Positions 22,643 through 30,874 of a DNA stretch of 64,000 nt are shown here, piece after piece. Location: NCBI RefSeq assembly GCF_021390395.1, contig NZ_JAJUWT010000008.1, positions 283,726-347,725 of the forward strand. Direction: 5' to 3'. The translations under genes and the position numbers were made by a program. This DNA is from Saccharothrix sp. S26. Its GTDB lineage: Bacteria > Actinomycetota > Actinomycetes > Mycobacteriales > Pseudonocardiaceae. Below the pieces are notes generated by a model. It was not told where the DNA came from. It saw nothing but the letters and a program-made list of their open reading frames with translations, and did no database searches. Every line of letters starts with the position of its first letter. Position 1 is the stretch's first letter.

Positions 22643-23210
22643 ACCCCACGCACGCTCAAGTTCTCGGAGAGGGTGTCGAATCGGTGGGACGTGTATTGGC
22701 AGCCGCGGTCGGAGTGGGATCACTCCGGCTCGGGGCGTCGTTGCCGCACGGCGTTGTCGAGGGCCTGAGCGGCCAGGTCGGTGCGCAGGTGGCCGGTGGT
22801 GGCCCAGTCGACCACCCGACGTAAGGCGAGATGTCGATCACGGTAGCCGGGTAGAGCCACCCTCGCCAAGTGTGGACTTAGGTGATGTCGGATCAGGTCC
22901 GGTGGGACGGTCGTGGCGGGGTCGGGGTCGGGGACGGTGGTGGGCCACCGCTTCGCGTAACAGTCGGAGACACGCTTGCGGGAATGTCGCCACCCTCGTG
23001 CCAGTCCGGAGTGCACCCTTGGTGCACCTTAGGTGCCGCGCGACTCGTCGTGGATCGCGATCACTCGGGCGGTCAACTCGGCGTCGTGCCGGACGCGGGC
23101 GGAGGGGCGGGCGGCGCGGTGCGCGTAGTAGGCGGCTCGGGAGACCTAGTTGAACAGGTCGCGAGCGGTCGCCTCCCGCACGGAGGACACGTCGGTGATG
23201 TGTAGCCCGT
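22643..23210 (-). pseudogene. Older degraded IS3-family orfB remnant
   Basis: Minus-strand fragments in several frames match the orfB at 19916: RGWRHSRKRV, TTVPDPDPATTVP, DWATTGHLRTDLAAQALDNA and RGCQYTS. Many small deletions separate them. It ends exactly where the right inverted repeat of the intact-ended IS3 begins, so it served as that element's target. Confidence 0.72.
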
Positions 23211-23325
23211 TTGGTTGAAGTGTTCGTTGGGTGCGGTGCGGCGTGTCCCCTGCGATGCCTTTTTGCGGAGTTCAGGGGTGACGCGCTCATCGATGGCGGG
23301 CGCACTGAGCTTGTGCGGAGGAACG

Positions 23326-23589
23326 ATGGCGGCTTCGGGCAGGGGTCTCGACACGGGAACGGGCGTGGAGCCCGCTGCCGGTGGCGGGGGGTCGCTGTCG
23401 TTCATGCCGACGCGTGCGGCGGAGTTGTTGGCGGTGCGGGAGTCGTGGCTTCGCCGTAAGGCGGGTCGTCGTGAGGTTCCGTGCACGTTCGTCGGTAAGC
23501 ATCTTCGGTTCTCGGTCGAGGACCTGTGCGCGATCGTGACCGGAGGGGCGCGTCCCTCTCGTGGTCGGCGGTCCCGGTCAAGACTGTAG
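23326..23589 (+). CDS. Excisionase-like helix-turn-helix protein of the integrated element
   Basis: From ATG 23326, directly behind GGAGGAAC, an 87-residue basic protein has the MerR/AlpA-type winged helix of element excisionases: RAAELLAVRESWLRRKA, then VPCTFVGKHLRFSVEDL, with an arginine-rich tail (RPSRGRRSRSRL). Excisionases bend attachment DNA and steer the integrase toward excision. The integrase gene begins 129 bases downstream on the same strand, the normal order for tRNA-targeted actinobacterial elements. A shorter start at ATG 23404 lacks a ribosome site. Confidence 0.75.
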   Translation: MAASGRGLDTGTGVEPAAGGGGSLSFMPTRAAELLAVRESWLRRKAGRREVPCTFVGKHLRFSVEDLCAIVTGGARPSRGRRSRSRL

Positions 23590-24862
23590 CGATCGACGGA
23601 CACTCGGCTTCGGACGGGCGTGGTGACCACATACGGGTTGCATCTGTCCTTTATGGAGCGTCCATGCCTGCTGCGTCCGCTGGGGAGCGGTTTCGTCGTC
23701 GACGAGGAGTGACGGGTATGGCGTGGGTGGAGAAGCACGGTTCGGGTTTCCGGGTGCGGTACCGGTTGCCGGACGGGACGTTGGGGTCGGAGACCGGGTT
23801 CACCGAGCGGTCGGTGGCGGTCGGTCGGGCGAGGGACATCGAGTCGGATCAGCGTCGGGGGACGTTCGTGGATCCGTCGGTGGGCGGAATGCCGCTGGGG
23901 GAGGGTGCCGACCTGGGCGGACGCGCACGATGTGAGTGCGACAACTTGGGCGAAGTACGACTCGCACCTGCGCAACCACGTGTTGCCGCGGTTCGGTGAC
24001 GTGCCGTTGAAGGAGATCTCGCGGATCGCGGTGAAGGGGTGGGTCAAGACGCTGCGGCGGTCGTTGGCCGAGCGCACCGTGGGCGATGTCGTAACGCTGT
24101 TGTCGATGTTGTTGGGTGAGGCGGTCGACGAGGGGTTGATCGGGGCGAACCCGTGTCGGCGGTTGCGGGTCAACACCGGTGATCATGACGAGCGGCCTCA
24201 TGCTTCGCCGTGGCAGGTGCGGGCCATGGCGCAGCGGTGTTCACCAGCGGACAGCGTGTTGGGGTCACGGCGGCGTACACAGGGCTGCGGTGGGGCGAGC
24301 TGGCCGGGCTGCGGTGGGGCCGGGTGGACCTGGCCCGCGGGGTCATCACGATCGACCCGGACAAGGGTGCCTTGCACGAGGTGGGCGGCCGGTTGGAGCT
24401 GGGACCTCCGAAGTCGAAGGCGGGCGTCCGCACCGTGCATCTGCCGCCGTTCCTGGTCGACCTGCTCACCGAGCACCGGACCGGCCGGATGCAGGAACAC
24501 GTCTTCACTGGTCTGGACGGAGGGCTGCTGCGTCGGTCGAACTTCCGGCGGCGGGTCTGGTTGCCCCTAGTCAACGGCGATTCGACCCGAGGGTGGGCGC
24601 CCGTCCACCCTGGTCTGCACCTCCATGACCTACGTCACACGCACAAGACATGGCTCATCGAGGACGGCGTGCCGGAGATCCTCCAGTACAAGCGCCTCGG
24701 GCATCGGATGGCCGGAGTCCGGGGCACCTACTCGCATGTGACCCAGGTCATGGTGGACGCGATGCTCGACAGGCTGCAGCGGCGGTGGGGACGTTCGCTG
24801 GTCGCTCCCAAGGGTTCGGGAGGGGTGACCACATACGGTGTCGACGATCACACCAAGATCGT

Positions 24863-24882
24863 TTGCTCCCAATTTGCTCCCA
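24863..24882. other. Direct octamer repeats, candidate integrase arm sites
   Basis: TTGCTCCCA occurs twice in a row here, about 65 bases from the right attachment core. Three similar copies lie at 17758-17790, about 110 bases inside the left core. In a circularised element the two sets would flank the core. They also overlap the integrase 3' coding end, so coding constraint is an alternative. Confidence 0.45.
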
Positions 24883-24892
24883 CGACAGCAGA

Positions 24893-24925
24893 ACAGCCCG
24901 CCGGTGAAGATCACCGACGGGCTGT
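24893..24925 (+). terminator. Hairpin at the end of the integrase gene
   Basis: Arms ACAGCCCG-CGGTGA and TCACCG-CGGGCTGT with one internal mismatch and an AGA loop. It overlaps the last codons of the integrase frame and separates it from the convergent tRNA genes. Confidence 0.65.
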
Positions 24926-24943
24926 CTGACCTGCATTTATAGA

Positions 24944-25018
<75 letters not shown>

Positions 25019-25019
25019 G

Positions 25020-25091
25020 AGGCGGAGACGGGAATCGAACCCGTGTACAGGGCTTTGCAGGCCCTTGCCTAAGCCACTCGGCCACTCCGCC
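25020..25091 (-). tRNA. tRNA-Cys(GCA)
   Basis: Complement GGCGGAGTGGCCGAGTGGC with anticodon loop CTGCAAA (GCA), T arm GGGTTCGATTCCC and discriminator U73 as in cysteine tRNAs. CCA is not encoded. One base separates it from tRNA-Val, so the two are surely co-transcribed. Confidence 0.94.
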
Positions 25092-25149
25092 GTGATTCCT
25101 GAAGGCTAGCACCCAGGAGTCAGGCCTGAGCCCAAGGGGCCCTCTGCCG

Positions 25150-25222
25150 AGCGGATGACGAGACTCGAACTCGCGACCCTCACCTTGGCAAGGTGATGCG
25201 CTACCAACTGCGCTACATCCGC
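25150..25222 (-). tRNA. tRNA-Gly(GCC)
   Basis: Complement GCGGATGTAGCGCAGTTGGT with anticodon loop TTGCCAA (GCC), T arm GAGTTCGAGTCTC and U73. First gene of the Gly-Cys-Val tRNA cluster. CCA is not encoded. Confidence 0.94.
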
Positions 25223-25292
25223 ATGCTCCGTGGATTTCGCGGAACCTTCCCTTTTGGGGCTTGTCGTTCCGGTCTTCCCCGGTGCGAGAGGA

Positions 25293-25322
25293 ACTTTATT
25301 ACATGCACCGCAGCGGGATCAA
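25293..25322 (-). promoter_or_regulatory. Promoter of the Gly-Cys-Val tRNA cluster
   Basis: On the complement, TTGATC at 25322-25317 and TAAAGT at 25298-25293 are separated by 18 bases, a good housekeeping-type promoter about 70 bases upstream of tRNA-Gly. Confidence 0.6.
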
Positions 25323-25366
25323 ATCGGGGGTGGCTTGATCCCCTCGCAGGCCCGCTACCTGCGCTT

Positions 25367-25792
25367 TTACGTCAGATCGTTGGAGATGAGGTGGGTCAGG
25401 GCCTCGTCGACGTCGACCCACAGGTGCTCGTTGCCGGGCACCACGACGTCGTAGGTCCGGTCGAGGAAGTCGGCCAGCTCCTGCGCCGAGGCCTCGAACA
25501 TGGCGTGGCCGGACGGCGAGCTGAGTTCGATCACCACGACCTCGGGGTCGTCGGCGGCCGGGCGGATCCGGACGTCACCGTCACCCGCGTCGGCGATCAG
25601 GCCGTCGGCGAGGAGGTCGCGGGCGAACACCCACTCCACCCACCCGGCGCGGCCGGTGCGGAACGCGGCGACTACCGCGTACGGGTCTTTCGTGTCATAG
25701 CGAAGCTCCACCTGCACCGGGACGGCCGGGGTCCGCGGCGCCAGCAGGTCGAAAACCGCTGTTGAGCGGAGTGTCACGTGGTCATTGCGCAT
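25367..25792 (-). CDS. ssgB: SsgA/SsgB-family sporulation and cell-division regulator
   Basis: The 141-residue product has the family core: LRYDTKDPYAVVAAFRTG, VEWVFARDLLADGL, DGDVRIRP, VIELSSPSGHAMFEA and a C-terminal ELADFLDRT. In streptomycetes SsgB positions FtsZ at sporulation septa; these small proteins occur only in actinobacteria that form complex mycelium or spores. The ATG at 25792 follows GGGAGAAGAGGG. SsgB is chosen because non-Streptomyces genera usually keep only this conserved member, but assignment within the family is by resemblance. Its presence is one of the best clues to the host lifestyle. Confidence 0.85.
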   Translation of the reverse strand: MRNDHVTLRSTAVFDLLAPRTPAVPVQVELRYDTKDPYAVVAAFRTGRAGWVEWVFARDLLADGLIADAGDGDVRIRPAADDPEVVVIELSSPSGHAMFEASAQELADFLDRTYDVVVPGNEHLWVDVDEALTHLISNDLT

Positions 25793-26584
25793 CGTCGTTA
25801 CCCTCTTCTCCCTTCCCGGCCAATGGAACGACCGAGTTCTCTACATGTGACGTATATGTGGCGAGGAACGCTCGACTTCAGATGGTTTATCACCCGATCG
25901 GGCCCATGCAACTCCACTGGGCGACCACCTCGATGCGTTCCGTGTCCACTGGGGTCAGGCTGCCCCCATCTTGCTGGGTTTGCCCTGACCCCGGTACCGG
26001 CTGTTGCGCGAATGTTGGACGCGCGGTCCTCGACCCCTGGCGCAACCCGGCGTGCGACCTCTCCCACGACGGCTTCGGCACCTGGCCGTGGACCGTGGTG
26101 CCACCACCGCGCGGTCGACGCGGCCCGCCGCGAGAACGCCCAGCGTAGACGAAGTGCGCCCTTGGCTGACGAGGTTTCCGAGCGCAACGTCACACCTGCT
26201 CGGGGTTGGGTTCCAGTGCTCGTCGTGGCGGGTGGTGTGCGTGTCCGATTCGACCCGTTGAACGGATTCCGCGCACAAGCGGAGCAGGTGGAGCGCGCGC
26301 TGCGGAGTGCAACCTAGGGAAGTGGGTTGGGCCGTGATGCTGCGCGCGGACGCTGTGGTCGGGCCGGCGGAACCGGTACCGCGAACCTTGTGGCATTGGC
26401 CACATTCGACGTCACGGCGGATACTTCAGACGTGCGAATGTCGGCGTACTCCTCGGACGGCCGTCGGTGACAGCTTCGGGAAGTCGCTCCGAACTGGGCC
26501 GCGCGGCACCCGTGCAGGCGGCGACCGCACTGGTATCGGGCCAGGTAGGCCCCGTGTGGACCACCGATGAGTGATGATGTGCGC
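25793..26584. other. Divergent intergenic region
   Basis: Nearly 800 bases between the ssgB-like gene and the PGPGW gene. Several open frames occur but their composition is frame-ambiguous, and none has a ribosome site or family resemblance. I see no structured RNA or repeat. Confidence 0.4.
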
Positions 26585-27013
26585 ATGAGCACAGAACAGC
26601 GCGAAGACACCGACAAGGGCTCCGGTTTCCGCCACCGGTTCCGGCGCAACCCCGCGCTGAACCTGACCTACCGCATCGGTGTCGGCGTGGTCGGCGGCTT
26701 GGTGCTGGTCGCGGGCGTGCTGATGATCCCGTACCCGGGGCCGGGCTGGCTCGTCGTCTTCGCCGGCCTGGCGATCCTCGCCACCGAGTTCGAGTGGGCG
26801 GGGCGCGTCCTGCGGTTCGCCAAGCGCTACTACGACGCCTGGGTCGCGTGGCTGAAGCGGCAGAACCTCTTGGTGAAGGGGCTCGTGCTGGCGGCCACCG
26901 GCCTCGTCGTCGTTGCGACGTGCTGGCTGCTCGGCGCGTTCGCGCTGGTCGGCGGCTGGTTCGGTCTGGAGTGGAGCTGGTTGGACAGCCCGATTTTTGG
27001 TTCCCGGGGATGA
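26585..27013 (+). CDS. PGPGW (TIGR02611-type) membrane protein
   Basis: A 142-residue protein starting MSTEQREDTDKGSGFRHRF, with the diagnostic IPYPGPGWLVVFAGLAILA block flanked by hydrophobic segments. A basic amphipathic loop (RFAKRYYDAWVAWLKRQ) and another hydrophobic pair at the C terminus follow. This is the TIGR02611/PGPGW family of small actinobacterial membrane proteins of unknown function. No ribosome site precedes either ATG 26567 or 26585; 26585 gives the usual family start. The tRNA-Val promoter overlaps its last codons. Confidence 0.82.
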   Translation: MSTEQREDTDKGSGFRHRFRRNPALNLTYRIGVGVVGGLVLVAGVLMIPYPGPGWLVVFAGLAILATEFEWAGRVLRFAKRYYDAWVAWLKRQNLLVKGLVLAATGLVVVATCWLLGAFALVGGWFGLEWSWLDSPIFGSRG

Positions 27014-27024
27014 TGTTGTAAGCT
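26997..27024 (+). promoter_or_regulatory. Promoter of tRNA-Val(CAC)
   Basis: TTGGTT and TAAGCT with a 16-base spacer, about 40 bases before the tRNA. It overlaps the 3' end of the PGPGW gene. Confidence 0.55.
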
Positions 27025-27062
27025 ATGGCCACACCGCGAGAGCGGGAGTGAGAACCGAATAA

Positions 27063-27134
27063 GGGCGTTTAGCTCAGCGGGAGAGCGCTTCGTTCACACC
27101 GAAGAGGTCACTGGTTCGATCCCAGTATCGCCCA
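27063..27134 (+). tRNA. tRNA-Val(CAC)
   Basis: GGGCGTTTAGCTCAGCGGGA, anticodon loop TTCACAC (CAC), T arm TGGTTCGATCCCA, acceptor ATCGCCC and A73; CCA not encoded. The sixth acceptor pair is a U-U mismatch, otherwise all stems pair. Its T arm and acceptor side are almost the same as in tRNA-Val(GAC). Confidence 0.92.
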
Positions 27135-27155
27135 CAGTATGTTTTTGCAGGTCAG

Positions 27156-27186
27156 CGGCTCGTAGACGATCTTCGTCTACGGGCCG
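27156..27186 (+). terminator. Hairpin after tRNA-Val(CAC)
   Basis: 14-base arms (CGGCTCGTAGACGA and TCGTCTACGGGCCG, one G-T pair) with a TCT loop, 22 bases after the tRNA. Confidence 0.75.
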
Positions 27187-27251
27187 TTGATCGTTGCGGG
27201 GAGCAATTTGGGAGCGGATGATCTTGACCACCTCCGTATTTGCGAAGGTGG

Positions 27252-27369
27252 TCATGGGTTCCTGCTCCCCGGTTGCTCCCGGGTTTGCTCCCAGCGGTGG
27301 TGGAGTGCGGCGAGCATCGCGTCGATCATCGGCCGGGTGACGTGGGAGTAGACGCCCATGACGCCGTGT
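27252..27369 (-). pseudogene. Integrase C-terminal fragment next to tRNA-Val(CAC)
   Basis: Minus-strand GVMGVYSHVTRPMIDAMLAA matches the end of the integrase at 24.7-24.9 kb (RGTYSHVTQVMVDAMLDRLQ), including the catalytic tyrosine. It is cut at 27370 by an insertion sequence. It lies convergent to the tRNA 3' end, the geometry of a tRNA-integrated element. Three TTGCTCCC-type repeats occur in its last codons (27262-27296). Confidence 0.75.
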
Positions 27370-28554
27370 GGGGTGTCAAAAGTCGGCCGCATGCTCTGAA
27401 CTGCGATTATGCTGCTGCAGGTTCGTACTCGTTGATCAGGCCACCGAGGACTGGTCGACGGCGTATTGAGGCGTAGTCCGGCTCTGCGATCGGCCGGTCC
27501 GGTTGTGGTGGTGCGAGTTGGAGTGCTCGGTGTGGTCGGCGGTGGTTGTAGTGGGCCGCGTAGCGGTCGAGTACCGCTCGCAGGTGGTGTTCGTTGATGA
27601 TGAGAAGTCGGTCGGTGGCTTCGCGTCGGACTGTGCCGACGAACCGTTCGGCGTGGGCGTTGGCTCGCGGACACCGTGGTGGGATCTTCACGACCTGGAT
27701 GCCTGCGTCGGAGAGGACCGCGTCGAACGAGGGGTGAACTGGCCAGCCCGGTCGCGGATGAGGAACCGGAGGTCGTCTGCCCGGTCTCCGAGGTCCATGA
27801 GCAGGTTGCGGGCTTGTTACGTGGTCCACGGGCCGTTCGGGTTGGTGGTGGTGCCGAGGATGTGGACGTAGCGGGTGGCGACTTCCATTACGAAGAACAC
27901 GTACACGCGTTTGAGGGTGACGACGCAGTCGACGTGGAAGAAGTCGCAGGCCAACATCCTCGTGGCCTGGGCGCGGAGGAACCGTCGCCATGACAGGTCG
28001 GTGTCACGCCGGGGTGCTGGCGGTATTCGCAGGCGCTTGAGCACGCGGCGAACCGTTGAGGCGGCTACCCGGTGGCCGAGCTTGAGCAGCTCGCCCTGGA
28101 TCCTGCGGTAGCCCCAGCCGGTGTTCTCCCGAGCCATGCGTTCGATCAACGTCATGAAGGTGTCGTTGACCGGCGGTCGGCCGGTGCGGTTCGGGTGGGT
28201 CCACTTCCTCGCGACCAGGCGTCGATGCCAGCGCAGGATGGTTCCCGGTGTCACCAACCGGTGCTCCCACAGCCGTCGGGGGAGTCGGCGAACCAGCGCG
28301 GTGAGCACAGCACGATCGTTCCAGTCCAGCCTCGGGCGGGGGTTGGTCCGGCGCAGAACGGCGACCTCGTGCCGCAGCACCAGCAACTCCACGTCCTTGG
28401 CCGCGGATGACCGGCCGAGCAGAATCAGCCAGCCGACGAGCCGGACGAAGAGCAGGTAAAGCAGTCGTAACGCCACACCCCACGATCATGCCCTGGTGGT
28501 CCAGCGTGCGCGATCGTCGCAGCTCGGCAGCCCAATGCAGACTTCTGACACCCC
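27370..28554 (-). mobile_element. Insertion sequence with rve-type transposase, copy 1 (degraded)
   Basis: Ends are imperfect inverted repeats of the form GGGGTGTCARAAGTC (27370 on and complement to 28554). A second copy is at 45526-46705, and short relics of its ends recur at 28928, 31619, 52680 and 63606. No target duplication is evident. It separates the integrase tail from a CBM-like fragment. Confidence 0.75.
27407..28476 (-). pseudogene. Integrase-core transposase of copy 1, stop codon and frameshift
   Basis: It starts [20 protein letters not shown] and reads well through [20 protein letters not shown] (first DDE Asp) to NPNGPWTT, where TAA replaces a CAA present in copy 2. A one-base loss follows near QFT. 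The last third then reads in a second frame: [40 protein letters not shown] (Glu) and GGLINEYEPAAA. It is non-functional as written. The family is a single-ORF rve transposase common in actinobacteria. Confidence 0.85.
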
Positions 28555-28556
28555 AC

Positions 28557-28781
28557 AGGCACGTCGGGTTCAACCTGCGCCCCGGCGTCACCATCGAGTC
28601 CTTCTCCGGTCACGGCAGGTACTCCAACGACTGGGGCTCCATCAGCATCACCCCCTTCGACTGGAACGATTACCTGCCGCCCGGCGGTTCCGTCCGCTTC
28701 GCGTTCGACGGGCTCAACCCCGACTGGCCTGCCGTCAAGATCTCCAACGTCGCCCTCAACGGCGTCCTCTGCACCGCCTGA
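28557..28781 (+). pseudogene. C-terminal fragment of a CBM2-like carbohydrate-binding protein
   Basis: The reading VGFNLRPGVTIESFSGHG, SISITPFDWNDYLPPGGSVR and NVALNGVLCTA has the beta-sandwich pattern of CBM2-like domains (W/F..LPPGGSV.FGF, LNG..C end). The 5' part is gone at the insertion-sequence boundary, so no enzyme can be named. Confidence 0.55.
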
Positions 28782-28862
28782 CCACGACACCCGTGTCGCC
28801 ATCCGCGTAGGCAGCAGCCGCACCAGTTCACTTGGGGACTGCCAGAGGCGGAGTTGATCGAT

Positions 28863-28902
28863 GACGGGTTCTCCGCAGCTCGGGAGCTGCGGAGAACCCG
28901 TC
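28863..28902. terminator. 18-bp perfect hairpin
   Basis: Arms GACGGGTTCTCCGCAGCT and complement with a CGGG loop, about 80 bases after the CBM fragment; probably its original terminator. Confidence 0.75.
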
Positions 28903-28927
28903 GTCCGGCTCATCAAGCACGCTTCAC

Positions 28928-29000
28928 GATCATGCTCCTGCATCACGTGGTGCGCGACCGCCGCCGCCGGCGCGCCTCCAGCGCGGAGTTCTTGCACCCC
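28928..29000. repeat. Relic of the right end of the rve-type insertion sequence
   Basis: Aligns with the last ~75 bases of copy 2 (from GATCAT.CTCCTGCA to GTTCT.GCACCCC) with scattered changes. There is no coding part, so it is a solo end left after deletion. Confidence 0.6.
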
Positions 29001-29169
29001 GCAGAGTCGTGGTCACGTGGATGGTTGAGGTGGGTGCCGTGGCCGTTACCCCGCTGCGCTGCTTCTCCCGGGCCGAGCGCACCGTGGTCGTCGGACAGGG
29101 ACGGGAACTGGCGTCGTTTCTTTCGACGCCGACGACCGCGGCGCGCGGGTGTGGGAGTGGTGGGCGCGG

Positions 29170-30150
29170 TCAGTCCTTCTCCACCAGCATCACCAACCAG
29201 TCGCCGTGCGCTGCTTCCGGTTCGACGCTGATCTCGACCGGCTGCCCGGGCACGAGGTTGACGGAGTCGTACCCGGTGGAGTTGGTGATGCCGGTGGGCG
29301 CGTACTGGTAGTTGCTCTGATCGGCGATGGTCTCGCCGCCGATGAGCACGCGGAGGCGGCCGGGTGAGCCGTTCCACATGATGATGCCGGACAGGGGGCG
29401 CCATGGGACGACGACCTTCTGCGGCAGGTTCGGGTTCTTTGGGTCAGCTCGCAGGACGACGTCGGCTTCCTTGCTCAGGTAGTCGTCGAGCATCACCGGT
29501 TCCTTTGGTGGTGGCGGCAGGGGGTACTCGGCGACCGGGACGTGCTCGCCGACGGCCAGGCGCAGCCCGATCTCGTCGGGGATCGGTTCGAGCGGCGGTT
29601 CCGGTGAGCCGTCGTACCGCACGCCGGTCTGCTGCCCGAGCACCGTCATCCCCACCGAGGCCTGCTGACCGACGCGCAGGCTCTCGGTCATCTTCTGGTT
29701 GCCGATTCCCTTCTCGTTGGGCCCGCAGTCCAGCTGCTCCACCTCGTTCCCGTTGACGGTGAGCGATACCTTGAGCGTTCGCGTGTCGTTCAAGTCGTGC
29801 TTGTCCCCGATGGCACAGCTGAAGATCAACTCTAGGCCTTCGAGATCGTCGGGCGTGAACCTGAGCGTGAGCGGGTCCGGCGTGTGGCCCCCGGTCTGGG
29901 CGATGACGCGCGAGCTCAACAAGTACTCCGGGAACGGGTCCGGCGCGGCGGGTCGTGAGTCGAGCAGCGCCGGCCTCGTCACCAGGGTGCCGCACACCAG
30001 CGCGAGCACGGCACACGCGACGACGATGGACGCCCGGCGCCGCCGTGCTCTGCGGACTCTGGTGCGGAGCACGTCCATGCGGACGGTGTGGGGGATCTCG
30101 GGCGGGTCGGCGTACTGGCGGAAGACCTCGCTCAGGTCGTGCGGCGTCAC
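29170..30150 (-). CDS. Single-pass membrane partner of the ECF sigma factor
   Basis: A 326-residue protein beginning TPHDLSEVFRQYADPPEIPH, with an arginine-rich patch (RTRVRRARRRRASIVV) leading into one transmembrane segment near residues 38-57. A long extracytoplasmic part rich in prolines and acidic residues follows (LTLRFTPDDLEGLELIFSCA). The GTG start overlaps the stop of the sigma gene as GTGA, so translation is coupled. The position and topology suit an anti-sigma or signal-sensing partner, but there is no zinc-binding ZAS motif, so this role is inference. No other family is recognised. Confidence 0.75.
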   Translation of the reverse strand: MTPHDLSEVFRQYADPPEIPHTVRMDVLRTRVRRARRRRASIVVACAVLALVCGTLVTRPALLDSRPAAPDPFPEYLLSSRVIAQTGGHTPDPLTLRFTPDDLEGLELIFSCAIGDKHDLNDTRTLKVSLTVNGNEVEQLDCGPNEKGIGNQKMTESLRVGQQASVGMTVLGQQTGVRYDGSPEPPLEPIPDEIGLRLAVGEHVPVAEYPLPPPPKEPVMLDDYLSKEADVVLRADPKNPNLPQKVVVPWRPLSGIIMWNGSPGRLRVLIGGETIADQSNYQYAPTGITNSTGYDSVNLVPGQPVEISVEPEAAHGDWLVMLVEKD

Positions 30151-30677
30151 CTGTGCACCCCTGTCCCGTCGAACTGCCCGTCGAAGCCCTCGCCGAACTC
30201 CCCGCCGAAGGACGGGTCCGTCCGCAGCCTGGCGAGTGCCTTGCTCGTCTGGCTCTTGACCGTGCCGACCGAGACGCCGAGCACCTGCGCCACCTGCGCC
30301 TCGGTCATGTCCTCGTAGAAGCGCAGCACCAGCACCGTCCGCTGGCGGCGCGGCAGCGTTCCGAGAACCCGCCACAGCCGGACGCGTTCGTCGACGGCCG
30401 CCTGCGGGGGCAGGCCGACCCGCTCCGGCAGCACGTCCGTCGGTTCCTCGCCGTGCCAGCGCCGCCGCCACCACGTGGCGTAGGTGTTGACGATGATCCG
30501 GCGCACGTACGGCTCCGGGTCGCCCTTCACCCGCCGCCACGCCAGCCACGCCTTCGTCAACGCGGCCTGCACCAGGTCCTCGGCGTGCCCGGCGTCGCGG
30601 GTCAACAGGTACGCGGTGCGCAACAGGCGTGGCGACACCCCGGCCACGAACTCCTCGAACCCCTCGGGTACTTCCAC
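30147..30677 (-). CDS. ECF RNA polymerase sigma factor, SigE (SigE-like actinobacterial) family
   Basis: A 176-residue sigma factor. Region 2 includes FVAGVSPRLLRTAYLLTRDA and AEDLVQAALTKAW, with the tryptophan-rich -10-binding helix near YATWWRRRWHGEE. Region 4 is near 105-155: LPRRQRTVLVLRFYEDMTEA and VSVGTVKSQTSKALARLR. This is the SigE-family style of actinobacterial ECF factors that pair with membrane-bound partner proteins. The GTG at 30677 is the first start that includes all of region 2. The downstream gene overlaps by four bases. Confidence 0.9.
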   Translation of the reverse strand: MEVPEGFEEFVAGVSPRLLRTAYLLTRDAGHAEDLVQAALTKAWLAWRRVKGDPEPYVRRIIVNTYATWWRRRWHGEEPTDVLPERVGLPPQAAVDERVRLWRVLGTLPRRQRTVLVLRFYEDMTEAQVAQVLGVSVGTVKSQTSKALARLRTDPSFGGEFGEGFDGQFDGTGVHR

Positions 30678-30834
30678 CGCGCCCCCATTCGGCCAACTGC
30701 CCCGACTGGTAGTACCAGTCGGGGCGGCCGAATGGTTGCCCGCACGTCACCGGCGGGTCAGCGGGCGATCGAGATGGCGATGGGCGCGGACCCGCTGGAC
30801 CGGATCACGTGCGGCACGACGGGATCGCAGCTTT

Positions 30835-30858
30835 GGTGGGTGGTGGCGGCCACCCACC
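30835..30858 (-). terminator. Hairpin after TIMP-like gene copy A
   Basis: Arms GGTGGGTGG and CCACCCACC around a 6-base centre, just beyond the stop codon on the minus strand; conserved in copy B. Confidence 0.55.
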
Positions 30859-30874
30859 TCCGGTCCGGGGGTGG

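Larger units (their letters stand above)
23718..24929 (+). pseudogene. Tyrosine integrase of the tRNA-Val element, two frameshifts
   Basis: ATG 23718 follows GAGGAGTGACGGG. The arm-binding part (MAWVEKHGSGFRVRYRLPDG) is in one frame to about 23900. The SAM-like core-binding part (VSATTWAKYDSHLRNHVLPR) is in another. After about 24260 the first frame returns with the catalytic domain: AAYTGLRWGELAGLRW (Arg I), LHDLRHTHKTW (His-x-x-Arg) and GTYSHVT (Tyr). The two shifts cancel, so the ends are in register but the middle is not. All catalytic residues survive. It lies next to the right attachment core and tRNA, as expected. A 15-base sequence GGTGACCACATACGG occurs both before the gene (23622) and near its end (24824). 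Confidence 0.85.

Noticed and set aside
23073..24176. 367-codon minus-strand open frame
   Set aside because: Overlaps the excisionase and integrase genes, both with clear motifs on the plus strand; arginine/proline/threonine-rich shadow.
23622..24838. 15-base repeat GGTGACCACATACGG as an attachment site
   Set aside because: Both copies are inside the element near the integrase ends and neither lies at a boundary; kept only as a note in the integrase entry.
26997..27186. Riboswitch or T-box near tRNA-Val(CAC)
   Set aside because: The structured RNA is the tRNA itself followed by a simple terminator; no specifier or aptamer-like conserved core.
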